This document shows positions 11,256 to 24,379 of a stretch of DNA of 64,000 nt, one piece after another. A program made the translations under genes and the position numbers. Source of the stretch: Saksenaea vasiformis B4078 (taxonomy: Eukaryota; Mucoromycota; Mucoromycetes; Mucorales; Saksenaeaceae). The notes beneath the pieces are model-generated. The model was not told the DNA's origin. It saw nothing but the letters and a program-made list of their open reading frames with translations, and made no database searches. The first letter of the stretch is position 1, and each line of letters opens with the position of its first letter. The DNA lies in NCBI GenBank assembly GCA_000697055.1, contig JNDT01001580.1, forward strand, positions 1-64,000. Reading direction: 5' to 3'.

Positions 11256-14200
11256 TGGACCCACAAGAACCTGCGTGCACCCACAAGGAAAAAAGCGCGA
11301 GCACTTTTTTCACGTCACTCAGTTTCATACTCCGCCATGATGTGGGCACCACACTTAACCTGTACCGTACAGCACCAAAGAATGCGGTCTTGTAGAACGC
11401 TTATAGTTCAGCCATGCACCTGATCGTACACCCAGGATGTTTGTAGCTGTTTGTTGCTAGAGTCCTCTTTTTTTTTCCTATTTACATATACTAAGATTAC
11501 TAAGTTCTGAATATCCCGGAATAAAGAAACCGGTATGCAATCGTGGGCTGATAGCTTGAACCGATTTCGATACACTTTAGCCTTTTCCCCTCAGAGACAG
11601 CGCTATCGGCACTAACAGTGAAAGTTTAACTTTAATGTTAGAAAGTCCCTCAGACGATAATAACCCATCATGAAGGTCATCTTTCTTTTTTTTCCTTCAA
11701 TGGGAAGAAGATGCAAGGTAGAAGTGGATAGCTGAGATTCTCGAACCCAACATTGAATTTGGCAACGCGATCAATCATGGATGGCTAACGCTATTTACGT
11801 TAATGCGGCAGAACAAGAGTAGTTTGTACATAAAAACTAGCCACATTAGTTGTTACTCAGCCATCTCAGCAGGTTATTCATTGACGAATACGTAACACTA
11901 TCCGTACAAAATTGAACATTCTTTATCGGTGCTCTATCATGAAAATCCTACCTCTTTCTAAATGCTCATAGCGTTGCAAAGACAGTCATCTTTCCGTAGT
12001 TACTCAATTTCTTGTACATTGTGACTCCTCCACGTTGGTGAAGTTGTCCGTCCTCCGATTAGACTTCTGGTGACAGGCTGTAATAAATCGCGGTATAGCT
12101 GTTCAATCCGGATGAACTGATCTAAGTTCCTTCAACGAAACATATCATATTGGCTATTTGTAGGGTACGCTAGCACAGAACTTGAAAGTGCGTCTATATG
12201 CATCCACTACGAGACGATGCGCCACTATACTTGATCTCGTTGCCGGAGGGTTCTAGTCAACTCGCTCTATCAATTGTGGAATGCGCTTTCCATTCAGTCT
12301 TATCTCATTGGCGAATCAATAGAAAATGCTGCAAGAGGTGCAGATCGATAATCAATCGGCGTCTGGTATATCGATCTACGCCAACCCTGTATGCATCTTG
12401 CTAAAGATAGAGTAGGCGAAATCCTGCGCTTCGAAACCATTAAACTTTTCGAAAAGGGAGACCTTGCAGAGGCAAACGAGGCTCCTCGTTTGCCTATTCT
12501 CTCATAGTTTCCCGAGCGAGAGTATTAAGCATCTCTTGTAGAAAAAAGACGTCGACAGATCTGTGTGTCTACAAGAACTCGTAGCCGAAAAAAAAAATCA
12601 GGCGAAGCACTTGGTAACGCGATGTTCAATGAAAATTACGATCACATCGACGAATATAATTACCAGAATTGAATTGTATGATATGTACTGTAGTTCTCCT
12701 AAGGCTGCGAGAATGCATAGCCGGGAACTTATCAAAACGGCATATCATAGTATCTCCCCTGGAATGCTCAACTCTTCACTCATAATTGCTGAACTCATTA
12801 CCAACTGGATAAAAGCATAGGACAATGCCTGTAAGCATAGAATATCGCTGGTTATTAGAAGTAAAAAGTACCCAAAAGTCGTATAAACAAAAGCCTTGGG
12901 ATTTGATCGAGATTTCCTGCCGCAGATCAACCTAGTCATAACCGTATTTACCAGATTCTTCCCATTATTCTATGCTACTTTAAGACTGTTTGGCATTGCC
13001 TCAAAAGAAACTTTACGTAGGAAGTAGTCATTTTTTTTTCCTAGGATGAACTCTTGAATCTTGCGTGGAAGCTGACTTTTATGATTCTTGTGTCCCTTGA
13101 AGGACTAAGTTGATATAAGTGGAGGATAAACTTATCGCCAATTCATATATACTAATAATTGCATATTCGATCTTTTCTCAGCACCATCTTGACTCCCCGT
13201 AGATCCGAAATTTGTATAAATCAGCGTATAACTACACTCGATAAGCAGCAACTCAGTGCTCTAGTGTGGCACCAGATATCATGCCTCTGTACACCTTAAA
13301 CATATACAACTGTATCTGATCAATTGCACCATCACTCAGCTGATTTCGGTTATATGGATGTAGCCCCTGATAACGCTAGGTTTTCTGTATTGCTACGAAA
13401 TAAAAAGCTATTGTCACCCGCGACTTACAAGATTCACGGTTTCATATGCTCGATAGTCAAGATATCAACCGTCTCTCTCTTCGAGTGGCTTGATACAGTG
13501 TTGATGATATCAATTCTGCCGAAAGGCTGGGGCAGATCGCTTGTTGTGACACAGCGTTTGAAGTGCACTATCTGTCATGACCTCGTTTCATCGCCACGTG
13601 CCTCGACTTCTCTCTGACTTCCCAATGCGTTTATCCACTTCAGGAAATTTCCATCCGTCATTGATCGGACGTCAACCAACATTGCCTCCTTTTCTGAGCA
13701 GAGTAATCAAAATATCAAAATTTGAATCGACAGCAGGTGTTACCTTCGAGTGTCAGGATGGCGCGGTCTATCGCAACCGTCCGCACCCAATTATCAGACA
13801 ATAAAGCAGGCGTGAAACCGATCTCCAACAGAAAGAGTCTCGAGATTGCCTTGCCCTTGCTCTTGTATTTTTGAGTGATTATATGCGAAGACGACATGCC
13901 AAATTAGCTAAGTGCAGCGAGCATAGATGCCGCCGTACATGGATGGTGGGTCTCCGACGTCCCAAGGAGGTCGCAAGCATGCCAGCTTTCTGCTATCACT
14001 ATCATAATCAGGATTTTATTCCTTCCATTTCGTCTGGAGACAGTTCGGCAAACAAACGCTTCCGCTTACGAGATACAGGGCGTTCTATTTCGATAGCTTT
14101 TCTTACTGTCCATGCAGATCAACATGGTTGTCTAATACCTATCGCTATGGGCGATGCATAGAATTTAATAAAAAGACTGCAGATGTCCACTCACCCCAAT

Positions 14201-17200
14201 TATATTATCTTTTTCTATAACTGCACATGTAATGCGCATCGCTTAAAACCGATTTGAACAACAGACACTCGGTAGCTGGAGCGGGATATTCAACGAGCGC
14301 CCGTAGGATTTTGTTTTCGTAACGTCACTGGTGCTTGAAAATGGTCGGATTACAGCATGCCCGGAGGTGGCTAAACTCCACTACCAGACGAAAAAAAAAT
14401 TTCTTTGCACTGGGTTTCATATTTGAAAACTTTTTGAAGGACAAGTCAGTTTCAAATGACATCTTCATGATCCACTCAGACTTATTGGATTTATCAGCAA
14501 ACGTGCATATGCAAGCCCTTTGAGAGTTCTTCCTTTCTCAAACGACGCCTCTCCCATCACCCTACTTTGTTCCTATGACTTAACGTGCGGTTTTTATCAC
14601 TTCAAAAAATTTAGTCGTTATGTATCGCGGACTTTCTAAGATAAGTCCCTTTTGTAAACGCAGCGATTACGGCCTCGTTCATTTGCGAACTGACGTGATT
14701 TTACGTAATGTTGCACGACGATCCCTGTTTCCTATCTCTCGCTAGATCCCGAGCATCACGATCGCTAGATAATTTTAGGCCGCTATCAACCGAAGGTAGC
14801 TCTATGGAACCTTGGGTTGTATGGACATACAAAATGTAGTTCATAGTCTTCAAGGGTAGTGGAATTTCACCTATTCTCTGCCCAGGTCTTAGACCATTTT
14901 CATTAACAGCAGTGGTTCTAATATTAACCTGTGTCTGTCATCTGCATTTGTATCTGCAGGTAATTGGGATAGAATAATGTGCCCGAAAGTTTATGCAGTG
15001 CGCAAATCTTTTCGCTATGTCAGGGCACCGGCACCGTGTTTTCGAGAAACTTTAATGCCCATTTTCTTAAAGGGCTAACATTTTCTTTGGTCTGACCAAG
15101 CTTTTTTTTTTCAGTGAAAACCGTTCTACCATTTTTTTCCTGCTGTCGACGAGATGAAAGGCTACTGTCACTTACGTGAGTGACTGATATGGAAAACGGT
15201 GTTAGCGTGGGCCAGAAACAATGATATAAGGAGACTTCTTTCTCTCGCGGTTAAACAATGAGGATGATGCAGTCATTTTTGTGAATAAGTAAGACTTAGA
15301 TCATGGAAGATAGCTTTTTCTAAATCCAGCAGTATTGCTTACTCATTCAGGGGAATAATCTTCCGTCTTCTAATCGTTACGCCTTCTGGCAGCATTTTTA
15401 AACTCAGTTTTACATCAAAATTCCTCAGACAACCACGCAAAACATACAGGGATTTTTCTATGTTATCACAGCGTACGATGACGGTAGACTACGTTCTATT
15501 TTAACGTGGAGAATCATTCTGCAGCAAAATAACTTGCTAGTGTTCTAAAGAGGAAGAGAATCCTGAAGATCAATGAGTTGATGTCTGGGGGGTACACGAT
15601 CAATCCACGAGGAATTTTGAAGAGACGGAGTAGATTCCACGTTTGTTATAATAATAATAACCGTTACATTCATGAGGTTCAAGATATACCCGATCTAGCG
15701 ATTTTCCGATAGCCTCAACCCTCAGAGAGTCCGCTGAAGATTGGAGTTATCGAAAACTGGGAAAAAGAGTGAAGATGAAATTGTTCAGCGACCGTTGCAG
15801 CACCATAAGCAGCGCTGATATACTTTTTGTCAGAGGGATACTAATCGATATGCCTTAATGGTAGAAAGTGAAATTGTCAGGAACTTAAAGAGATCTGGAG
15901 GAACTGGTCATTAGAAAAGAATTCGAGAGGCTGGAGTGTCTTGATGCTGCAGTAGATCTGGCAAACTTCACGTTAACTAGAACAAATGCCACGCAAGAAA
16001 TGAGATTCATGATTTCATATTCGCAGAAGATACAAATAAAAGGTTAGTAACCGTTTCCAGGTTCTTTGATGATGTAAAAGATTACCTACACCTGCTACCC
16101 GACACTCCGAATTTTTTGTGCTCTCAATGCATTTGGAATTGTGAACAGAATTGAGTCGCGTTCCCATGTATGCGATCCTTTACCGGTTGTGTAGTCAAGG
16201 TGGTCGAATCCGATGCCTAGAATTCAGATACTCGCTGTCTAGCCTGCTAACTAGATGTGGGCTCAATGTCTGCAGGAAGACGAATATTACATGATGGATG
16301 AATATAGAACTGATGTAACATACAGAATATCATGTTTAGAATGATCGAAAAAGATAGTTAATCACAACGAAATACCTAGCATCGCCATCTACTGGGGCCG
16401 ATGCTGGTTTCATTTAGGATATCCAATATCTCCATGAAGGGATTGGTTGTATTTTTCTCAATTCTTCGTCCGCTAATTGCGACGTCTTGTGAGCGGAAAC
16501 AATATCTCGGCGTGCGCGAAATGTGTAGGACAACGACCCACCCATTATAATGACTAATTTGTAGTACACTATCAATCTTTCGTTGGCTAAGTGGTTCATC
16601 CTTTTCTTTTTCCTTACGGGGCTATTCGGAAGATCGTTGGATTATCTGGGAAAAGCTACGATTAGAGAGATCTTTCAGGAACCTTTCGTCGGATCTCACG
16701 GCTGTGTACCGATCCTTATATTAAAAAATCGCCAATGCAATTAAGCAATAGTACCATACTTCGTAATCGAGGTATTACCTACTGCATAAAAACTAGGACG
16801 GTGGTCTATTGAAACAAGCGTAAAACATGACCATTTGTCAGGTACAGTATAACCTCGTGCATCAAAGAGCTGGAAAAACTTTTTGCATCAGGGCAGGAAC
16901 GAAAGATACACTAACTGAAAACCTCATTCAAGTCGTCATGTATCTGCCAAATGTTGCTGATCGCTATACCGGTTCTGTTTCAGCTTCATATATATCACAA
17001 TAAGACATGTATCTGTGAAGGGGAAAAATAGCATTGACAAATTAGGAATAATGCTCACGCAGGAAGCTCATGGTTGACGGATAAAAAATTAAACAACAAA
17101 ACTTTCTTATTCTCAAGACTATTCGTGGTATCTGAAAAAAAATTTAGCACAATTGAATATGTGCTGCATCAGTAGATAGCAGCGTTTCTTCGATCATGTT

Positions 17201-18108
17201 TTCCGTTGTTTTTTTTTACTTTCTTCCATCGGGTAACTGATAACCTGAGATTTACCGATCTGACATTATACAAATCTCTGGAAAAAAGTTTCATACCGGA
17301 AGGACTCCGGAGGGAGGAAAAAAAGATGATACAGTGAGCACATCACGGCCAAATATTTAACGTCTCCAAGGCTTTAAATATACCATATTTGGAGATTTCA
17401 GCATGAAAGTCACGACGCTTGCATGACCCAACTGAGAAAACTGGAAAATCATTCAACTCCCATAAAAAAGTAAATCGGCTTTGGCGTTCCGGTGTAACCA
17501 TACCAATCAGATCCATGTAAATCCAGCTTTTTCCTATAAACCATGCAACAAAATGATTGCTGATTCATTGGTAATTAGGTGCCATTTGTTGAGTAGACAA
17601 CCTTGATGCACTTTTAATGAGGGCGCATCAGTTGTTTTTTGACAGGGATACAGAGGGAAAACATTAAGAAGCTTTACAGTTTCGTTGCGGAATAAATAGT
17701 TTTTCCATCTTATTAAGAGTCTCTGCCTGTACAATGGAACTAGTCGCAAACTCGGTTTTTTTGCTACTTCAATTATTTTTATGTTTTTAATTTTACAACT
17801 GGTAACAAATACTAGCTGACATAGATCGCACAGCAAAGGATCGCCTGTTACAAGCATGTCCTCTGCAATAGCTCACTGGGAATAGTCAGGCTGAAAGACC
17901 TGATTACCAACCTAATATAACCACGAGCAAAAAAAAAGTATTCTTCCCGTTTAATGCGTTAAGTTTCAGACCTTTCTTAATTGGGAACATCTTGCTAATG
18001 GGAGATTGTTTTTAGCCGCATCACGCAGCGGCAACCTGCATATAAAAAGCGCCTGTTTATCTGCTTCATTCCTACATCTACTCAATTCACAGAAGTTCAT
18101 ATTAAATA
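11256..18108. other. Large gene-free stretch (6.85 kb)
   Basis: No convincing gene in either direction. Open frames are short and broken by stops in all frames. The longest pieces with a protein-like look are 13324-13617 (+) and 17534-17857 (-, 107 codons); neither has a recognisable family, phase-consistent neighbours or a plausible start. The stretch may hold eroded transposon or pseudogene sequence, but no terminal repeats or target-site duplications were found. The first 200 bp upstream of SYF1 and the last 150 bp before 18109 are likely promoters. Confidence 0.5.
18041..18049 (+). promoter_or_regulatory. TATA box of the A-T-R reductase gene
   Basis: TATAAAAAG lies 68 bp before the ATG at 18109, a usual spacing for a fungal TATA element plus a short leader. 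The sequence between it and the ATG is pyrimidine-rich. Confidence 0.6.
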
Positions 18109-21100
18109 ATGGCGCCTGCATCCTTTTCCGAAGATCCTTTTCCAGTCCAATACAACGAAGCGCTTGCGCTGATCCGTTATTTTGAACGACAAGCATCCCA
18201 CTTTGCTGATAACGCTTACATTCGTTATCCAGCTGGAACAACCTTCAAAACACTGACTTATGGAGAGGTGGACCGTATTGCTACAAACGTCGCATGCAAA
18301 TTCAGAAAACAAATCAAAGATGTTTCGTGTATCGCTCTCTTAGCCGATCATTCAGCCCACTACCTGATCGTCATGCTAGCTGTTCTGAAATTGCGTATTA
18401 CTCTGTTGACACTGTCTACACGAAACTCGGAAGAAGCCATTGTCGATCTAATCAACAAGACAAGTACGCAGCTGGTGATGGCCACAGAGAAATACCGGAA
18501 TGTGGCACGCAACTCTGTCAATCACGTTCCCGGCTGCAGCGTTCTGCATTTGGATCCGATGGATTTTTCCACACTTCTCAAAGAACCATTGAACCCGGAG
18601 GCTGACACTCTCTTGGACCGTAATTACTCGCCAAAGGACATCGAGAAGATTGGTCTTATTATTCACAGGTAGGACAGGGGAAAAAAAAAGAAAAGAAAAG
18701 GAAAAAAAATATTGAACACCTATTTGTAGTTCTGGTTCGACAGCGCATCCTAAACCCATTCGTTTGAGCAACCGTTTCCTGGTCCAGTTGATCCAGTATT
18801 TTCATGCATGTTACGCAGGTGTACCAAACAGTAATCAGCTGTACAACGAATCGGATATCATGCTTTCCTGCCTTCCATTGTAAGCTGGTTTTTTTTCTAC
18901 GCCATATGCACCTTACACAAGTTTCTTTATTTAGATTCCATGTGTTTGGCGTATTCAGTATATTCAACATGGCCACTGTAGGCGGAAGCTGTGTATTCCT
19001 AAAGGGCCTTCCACCTTCGACCACCGACTTGGACGATGCAATGAAGCAGAATGGTGTCACTTATTTCGCAGCAACCCCGCTGATCTATGAACAAATGATT
19101 CCTCACTTGCGGGAAACAAACGATTATTCAGCCATGCAAAACTTGAAGATAGCAATGTATGTCTCATTGCCTTTACTCCTCTGCTATGTACTCATACTCC
19201 TGTTTTAGTTTTGGCGGTGCTCCTCTTAAGCTAGAAACGGGAAAGTTTTATCACGAAAAAAACGTCAACCTCCGCAATGTTTATGGTTCAACTGGTAGGA
19301 CAAAGCATTAAACCAAGGAAAAAGTTTTTGTTTTTTTACTGATACACAAACTCTTACCTTTTAAGAAACCAACACCGTTATGAGTAGCGGATTTGATGCC
19401 AAAGACAACGAGTGGAACTCCCTGTTCCCTCTGGAGTATCTACGAAAGTATTTCATTTGGGAGCCAGTGGGTGATGGTCTTTTCCACCTTGCCATTCGAG
19501 GCGAATGCCCATGTCTTGCTTCCAACTTGCCACTCAGAGAGGACGGATGTTACGCCACCAATGATCTCTGGAAGGAAACGGAATCAGTCCATGGTAGATA
19601 CATCTATTACGGACGCAAGGATGACACGTTGATCATGTAAGAGAGAGGGGATTGATCTGTTTTTGTTTATGTTGATCGCTAAACATTTAACATAGGGAGA
19701 ATGGTGAAAAGACGAACCCTCTGCCCATGGAAGCAACCATTCGTGAAGCGGCGATTGTAAGAAACTGTGTGGTTCTAGGAGAACGGCGACAGTGTACGGC
19801 GGCATTGATTGAACTTGAACTGAACATTGCGATGCGCTACAGTCCCGATGAAATGATTGATCAAGGTAAATCTAGTAGGCAGATCAGTGGGAGCTTTAGT
19901 ACTCATATCATCTCATGGGGAATGGATAGTGCAAGCAGCTGTTACAAAAGCCAACAAAAGCGCTCCAAGCCATAGCACCATTTTGCCGCAAATGATCAAG
20001 ATCCTGCCATTTAATGCAAAACTCCCCGCAACAGACAAGGGAACAGTGATCCGCAAGAAAGCAGCAAAGGAGTACGAAGAGCTTATCGACAAGATGTATA
20101 GAGACTTCCTAGAGGGTCCTAGACAAGCTACCAATCATGTGGAGGGTACTTCCAATTGGAGCAAAGAACAACTTCAAACCTTCCTCGTCGATTCCATTGC
20201 CAGTGTGCTCCAGATTCAAAAGGCGGAGCTTATCAAGGATACGTCGCGATCATTGTTTGATCTGGGTCTCAATTCGCTTCTCGCCATCCAACTGCGTAAC
20301 CGCATCTGTCAAGCATTTGATGTACCTCAGAACTTTCTGTTCCAGCATCCAACCATTGAGTCTATGCAGGAAGCGCTTCAAAGTGGCGCACAAACAGGGC
20401 AGGACGTTATGCAGGAAGAGAAGCGGAAAACGGAAGAGCTGCTTGAAAAGTACCTCAAACGGGCCGATCAAGACTTCCCTGTCGCGGAAAACTCGTATCC
20501 GCCGGCAAGTGACCATGTCGTGTTGCTCACGGGAGCAACTGGCTCGCTTGGTTCTTTCATGCTGCGCGATTTGGTCAAGAATGCCAATGTCAAGAAGATT
20601 TACTGTCTTGTCCGTGGTAAAGACAACTTGAAGAAACGTATTCGCGACGGGTTTGAAGCAAGACTTCTCGATACGTCCTTACTGGATTCGTCCAAGGTCG
20701 AGGTACTTCCGATGAGGTTGAACGAGCCAAATCTGGGATGGTCACAAGATGTGTACGACCAACTCAAGCGTGAAGTTACCATTGTACAGCACTGCGCATG
20801 GCTGCTCGACTTTAACCAGCCTGTCACCCATTACGACAAAGAATGTATTTCTGGCTTTTACAACTTGCTCCAATTTGCATACCGCAAGGTCAACCCGATG
20901 AATGTCCACTTTATTTCCAGTATCAGTGCCAGTGCCGCCTACGGACCCAGGGTACCAGAAGAGCCACTTCCACGCAACATCAATGTCACCATGCCAATGG
21001 GTTACGCCCACTCCAAATATATTAGTGAGCATCTTTTGAACTATCTGACCAAAGAAAAGAACTTCCCTTGCTACGTTGAACGTCTTGGTCAAGTCTGTGG

Positions 21101-21671
21101 TGATTCGGTCCATGGCGCATGGAATACATCTGAACAATACCCGCTGATGTTTATTGGCGGTGGCCAAGTGATGCACAAGGTACGTTCTACTGACTGAAAA
21201 AAAAAGTATTTTTTTTCTCTCTCGTGCTAATAAAAAAGATGATAGATGCCTGAATTAGATACAACCATCGATTGGATTACGGTCGATCTCGCTGCAGCCA
21301 CCATTACAGACATTATGCTCCGTACAGCTGGCGAACGAGCAACACTCAGCAACTCCATCTACCATATCGTGAACCCCCGATCGATCAAATGGTCAGATAT
21401 TCTGAACGCAATGAAATCATGTGGCATGCGCTTCGATGTGATTCCCCCCTCAGAATGGGTTAAAGAGCTGGCAAAGGACGACACCAACCCTGCGTATCGT
21501 CTCATGGGCTTTTACGAGAACAATTTCAAAGAGAGCTTTACCATGCCTATATGGGAAACGAACAAGACATCCAAAGCAAGTACCTATATCCAGCAATCGC
21601 CGGTGCTGGATGCATCCCTTTTCTCCAAGTATCTCCACTTTTGGCAACAGGTGGGATTTTATAAGGCATAG
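18109..21671 (+). CDS. NRPS-like carboxylate reductase (adenylation-thiolation-reductase)
   Basis: Eight exons (18109-18668, 18730-18879, 18935-19156, 19209-19294, 19366-19636, 19696-19865, 19930-21179, 21246-21671) give 1044 residues with phases that fit throughout. Order: an AMP-binding adenylation domain (SSGSTAHPKP loop, YGSTETN motif, then a GRYIYYGRKDDT-type core), a phosphopantetheine carrier domain (DLGLNSLLAIQ, Ser as attachment site), and a thioester reductase with an NADPH Rossmann fold (LTGATGSLGSFML) and catalytic Tyr/Lys in GYAHSKYISE. Such enzymes activate a carboxylic acid with ATP, hold it as a thioester and release it as an aldehyde or alcohol. No condensation domain is present. 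It is shorter than Lys2 alpha-aminoadipate reductases (about 1400 residues) and lacks their extra N-terminal part, so a role outside lysine synthesis is likely. The substrate cannot be read from the sequence. Confidence 0.88.
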
Positions 21672-21784
21672 ATTTTCGGTATCTTTCCAAATAGCTATCT
21701 CGTGTCGTCAGAAAACTTCTTCCGAAAAAAGAACATAAATAAAAGCAGCATTCCTATTAAGGTTTTTGACATCTCTTTTTCATT

Positions 21785-22198
21785 ATGACCATTTCGGGGG
21801 ACGACGATAGAAGGTCAACCACCATCGCACCAGAACGATACTATACACCACAACCCATTCAGTCCAACAAACGCATATCGATGCAAGGTACAGGCAAAGA
21901 AAAAAAAATCCGCTGATATCACACAAAAAAAGTAGTAAAACGAAAAGAAATACACAACTCTTTTGTATGGAAACAGGGCTTGACTATCATCCCACACCTC
22001 AGCCTACGTCCGTCACCATGCAGAACAATGTCACTGTATCCCCGAGTGATCCGTGCTGTTTAGGGTGGTAAATGAAATTCTTCATTTATTGCATTTGATC
22101 ATTCATTTCTTTCTTTCTTCTTCTCCCCTTTCTTTTTTGGACTGGCAACATAAAGCCTCCTGGCGTGTTTGTTGTGCTGTGCAGTGAAAGGTGAATAG
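21785..22198 (+). CDS. Small CYSTM-like cysteine-rich tail protein
   Basis: Three exons (21785-21887, 21977-22067, 22156-22198) with GT-AG introns of 89 and 88 bp join in frame to 78 residues. The N-terminal two thirds are polar and rich in Pro, Gln and Thr. The last 20 residues are DPCCLGCLLACLLCCAVKGE, a hydrophobic segment with six cysteines. This layout (short disordered Pro/Gln-rich head, CC-x-CLLACLLCC end) is that of the cysteine-rich transmembrane module family, small tail-anchored proteins linked to stress tolerance in plants and fungi. The gene starts only 113 bp after the reductase stop, so its promoter lies in that reductase's 3' region. Each exon is too short to stand out alone; the call rests on the spliced C-terminus. 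Confidence 0.6.
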
Positions 22199-23081
22199 AG
22201 TTCATGCGACGGGTTTAGCACTCCGCTACCCAAAGCTTAGTCACAACGTCGCCAGTTCCATAACTGAGCTTTGACTAAACGGAGATGACCCATTCAGTGG
22301 ATAATGAAATTAGTGAAACAACTGTATATACCAGCCAGGCTGAATAAACAGCTATATGTCAATTTTTTACTTACGCTGAGCCACTTTAAGGCACTGTCTT
22401 GGTCGAATGTTTTTTAAAGTTTGTGGGCTTGATTCTATCTCGTTTGCGAGCATAGATGCGATCAAAAAGACTATGAGTATCAGAAGTAATTGTACAACGC
22501 TTACAAGAGCCATTTCACTGGGATGATTTTCCAACGCATGCTGGTGGCACAGATTATTTTGGAAAAACATTGCCCCACTAGTCGTTTTCAGCCATAAGCT
22601 CACCAGCAAACGCCCACGATTTCCGTGATTTTTACCCCTCCATTTTTGCTTGTGGGACATGGTCATCCGAATAATATCTACCGGATCGTTAAAATCGACC
22701 CTAGGTCGAAGCATTTTACTCCTATAAACTTAATTGGGCACGTTTCGATAAAATTTTCATGCCACGTACTTGTATTTCACAACGAGACATGTATTTGTCA
22801 CGATACAACTCTGTTTTATGGTCGCATATGGAACAGAGTTTGCTAACGATACTCTTCAACGGCAATCGTTAGAAGTTGGCTGCCTGGATAATTGTCTAAA
22901 CATCCGATTACATGAAACCAATCAAGCTGGACCAATTTAGTATTGATGGTTACCTTCGTCGGCTTTATATCCACACCACCAAATGCCACGATCGTACGTG
23001 TGCGGTGGTCTTCAACTGATGTTCCTTTCCTCTTTCTCCATTTTGCTCGGTGGCCTTTCTTTGTGGTTCTTTGTGTAAGCG
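22199..23081. other. Intergenic stretch
   Basis: A GAATAAA signal near 22340 may end the CYSTM-like transcript. On the minus strand, 22513-22367 could encode a 48-residue peptide with a strong signal-peptide-like start (MALVSVVQLLLILIVFLIAS). Its short polar tail and lack of other support keep it below the level of a gene call. Confidence 0.35.
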
Positions 23082-24056
23082 CTATTTTACACTATTACAA
23101 GAACGGATTGAGCAGCTAATCCATCTAGTGTCATTCAATGTGCCCTCGACAGAAAATTCTTGGTTTCGCGGTGCCTACAAGGACAACTGAACAAAGAATA
23201 GCCATGATTCGTAAATCAACGCGCTTACCATGTACTTGAAGGAGAGTCGTAAGATACAGATCGCACGTTTTGGCGAAGTCTTGTTTACTAGTTGTAGACT
23301 GCTAGTCAATATAACACAGCACGATCCTTCTTCTTTGCTGATATTGTCTGTCTGATACACTGGTTCCACAAGCTTTCCGCGTTCTTTCATTATGTAGATC
23401 TTCATTGATGTCAACAGCAGTGACAGGATCTCGTAAACCTATTGTAGACGTAGCAATAAATTCACCTTCTATTGCTATCTCGGACGACAGTGTTTAGGAA
23501 TTACCAGTGTCTATGCCTACAACTGGTGTTTTTGGCGAATTTCCAATTGCTTCTCGGTTCATGTTCAAACAGTAGATCCCCCAATTTCCGTGAGACAAAT
23601 TCCCAGATCGAAGTAAGTTTCTGACATGTTCCTGGGAATTCGGATGTTCTACTATTATGCAAGAGTCAGAGATACCAGCATGGTCGAACCAGTTACTCGA
23701 CCTCTCTATAATATTCAAAAGAATATTTGTTGTTACGCATCTGTCTTCATATAGCACGCAAATGATGTAGATTTCTATTTAAAAGAAAAACTCGAAATTC
23801 ATGCACCAGCTGCGCGGTCCAGTTACTGGCGTGAAGAACTCTTACCGTCTGTTTTAGATTCATTGCCCCATTGTTGGTGGTCGGGGTGTAGCTGATCGAA
23901 GCTGAAAACTCGCTTCCATATCTTCTCCCTATCCTCACCGCTGCGGCACATTTTCTGGGAGTTATCCTTCGGGATCAATTCTCCTGGATGATTCCATGGA
24001 TGTTGCGAGAGAATGGAGTTGTTCCTAGAGTGAATCCTCAGGAACGTGGGGGTCAT
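23082..24056 (-). CDS. Predicted four-exon gene of unknown function
   Basis: Four exons on the minus strand (24056-23846, 23774-23521, 23438-23229, 23174-23082) fit together in phase with canonical GT-AG introns of 71, 82 and 54 bp, giving 255 residues and a clean stop. The second exon contains NWFDHAGISDSCIIVEHP and GNWGIYCLNMNREA; the third is rich in Lys, Ser and hydrophobics and contains CCVILTSSLQLVNK. I recognise no domain. The start is uncertain: the frame stays open upstream to about 24137, and ATG 24056 is the first methionine within it. The support is the fit of three introns and the lack of stops; it has no homology behind it. It is divergent from the WD40 gene starting at 24380, with about 320 bp between. 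Confidence 0.4.
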
Positions 24057-24379
24057 TACTGTAGGATAGCTGTAATGTTTCTCAAAGGAAGTCTGAATAA
24101 TGGACTGTGTTTGATGGCTAGATAAATGGGAACACAAGTAATTTTCCTATAGTGACATATCCTTGGGTGCCTATCAACCCGCAGCATTATCACGCTTGTA
24201 AAGTTTAAGATTTGAAAAATGAGTGGGGATCAAAGCATAGCGTCTATAAGTAAAACTTATATCGAGATAGACGATGCCTTACTATCATCAGATTAACAGT
24301 ATCACATGATTTTGGAGTTTCCAAAAAAAAAAAAAGAGAGAAAGAGAGAGGGGACTGCTTCTCCGAAGTTTTAATCTGC

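Noticed and set aside
13324..13617. 97-codon plus-strand frame suspected to be a LINE reverse-transcriptase remnant
   Set aside because: No reverse-transcriptase motif (such as YxDD with correct context) could be confirmed, and no flanking repeats were found.
16190..16225. GGTGGTCGAATCC, resembling a tRNA B box
   Set aside because: No matching A box or acceptor stem at the right distance.
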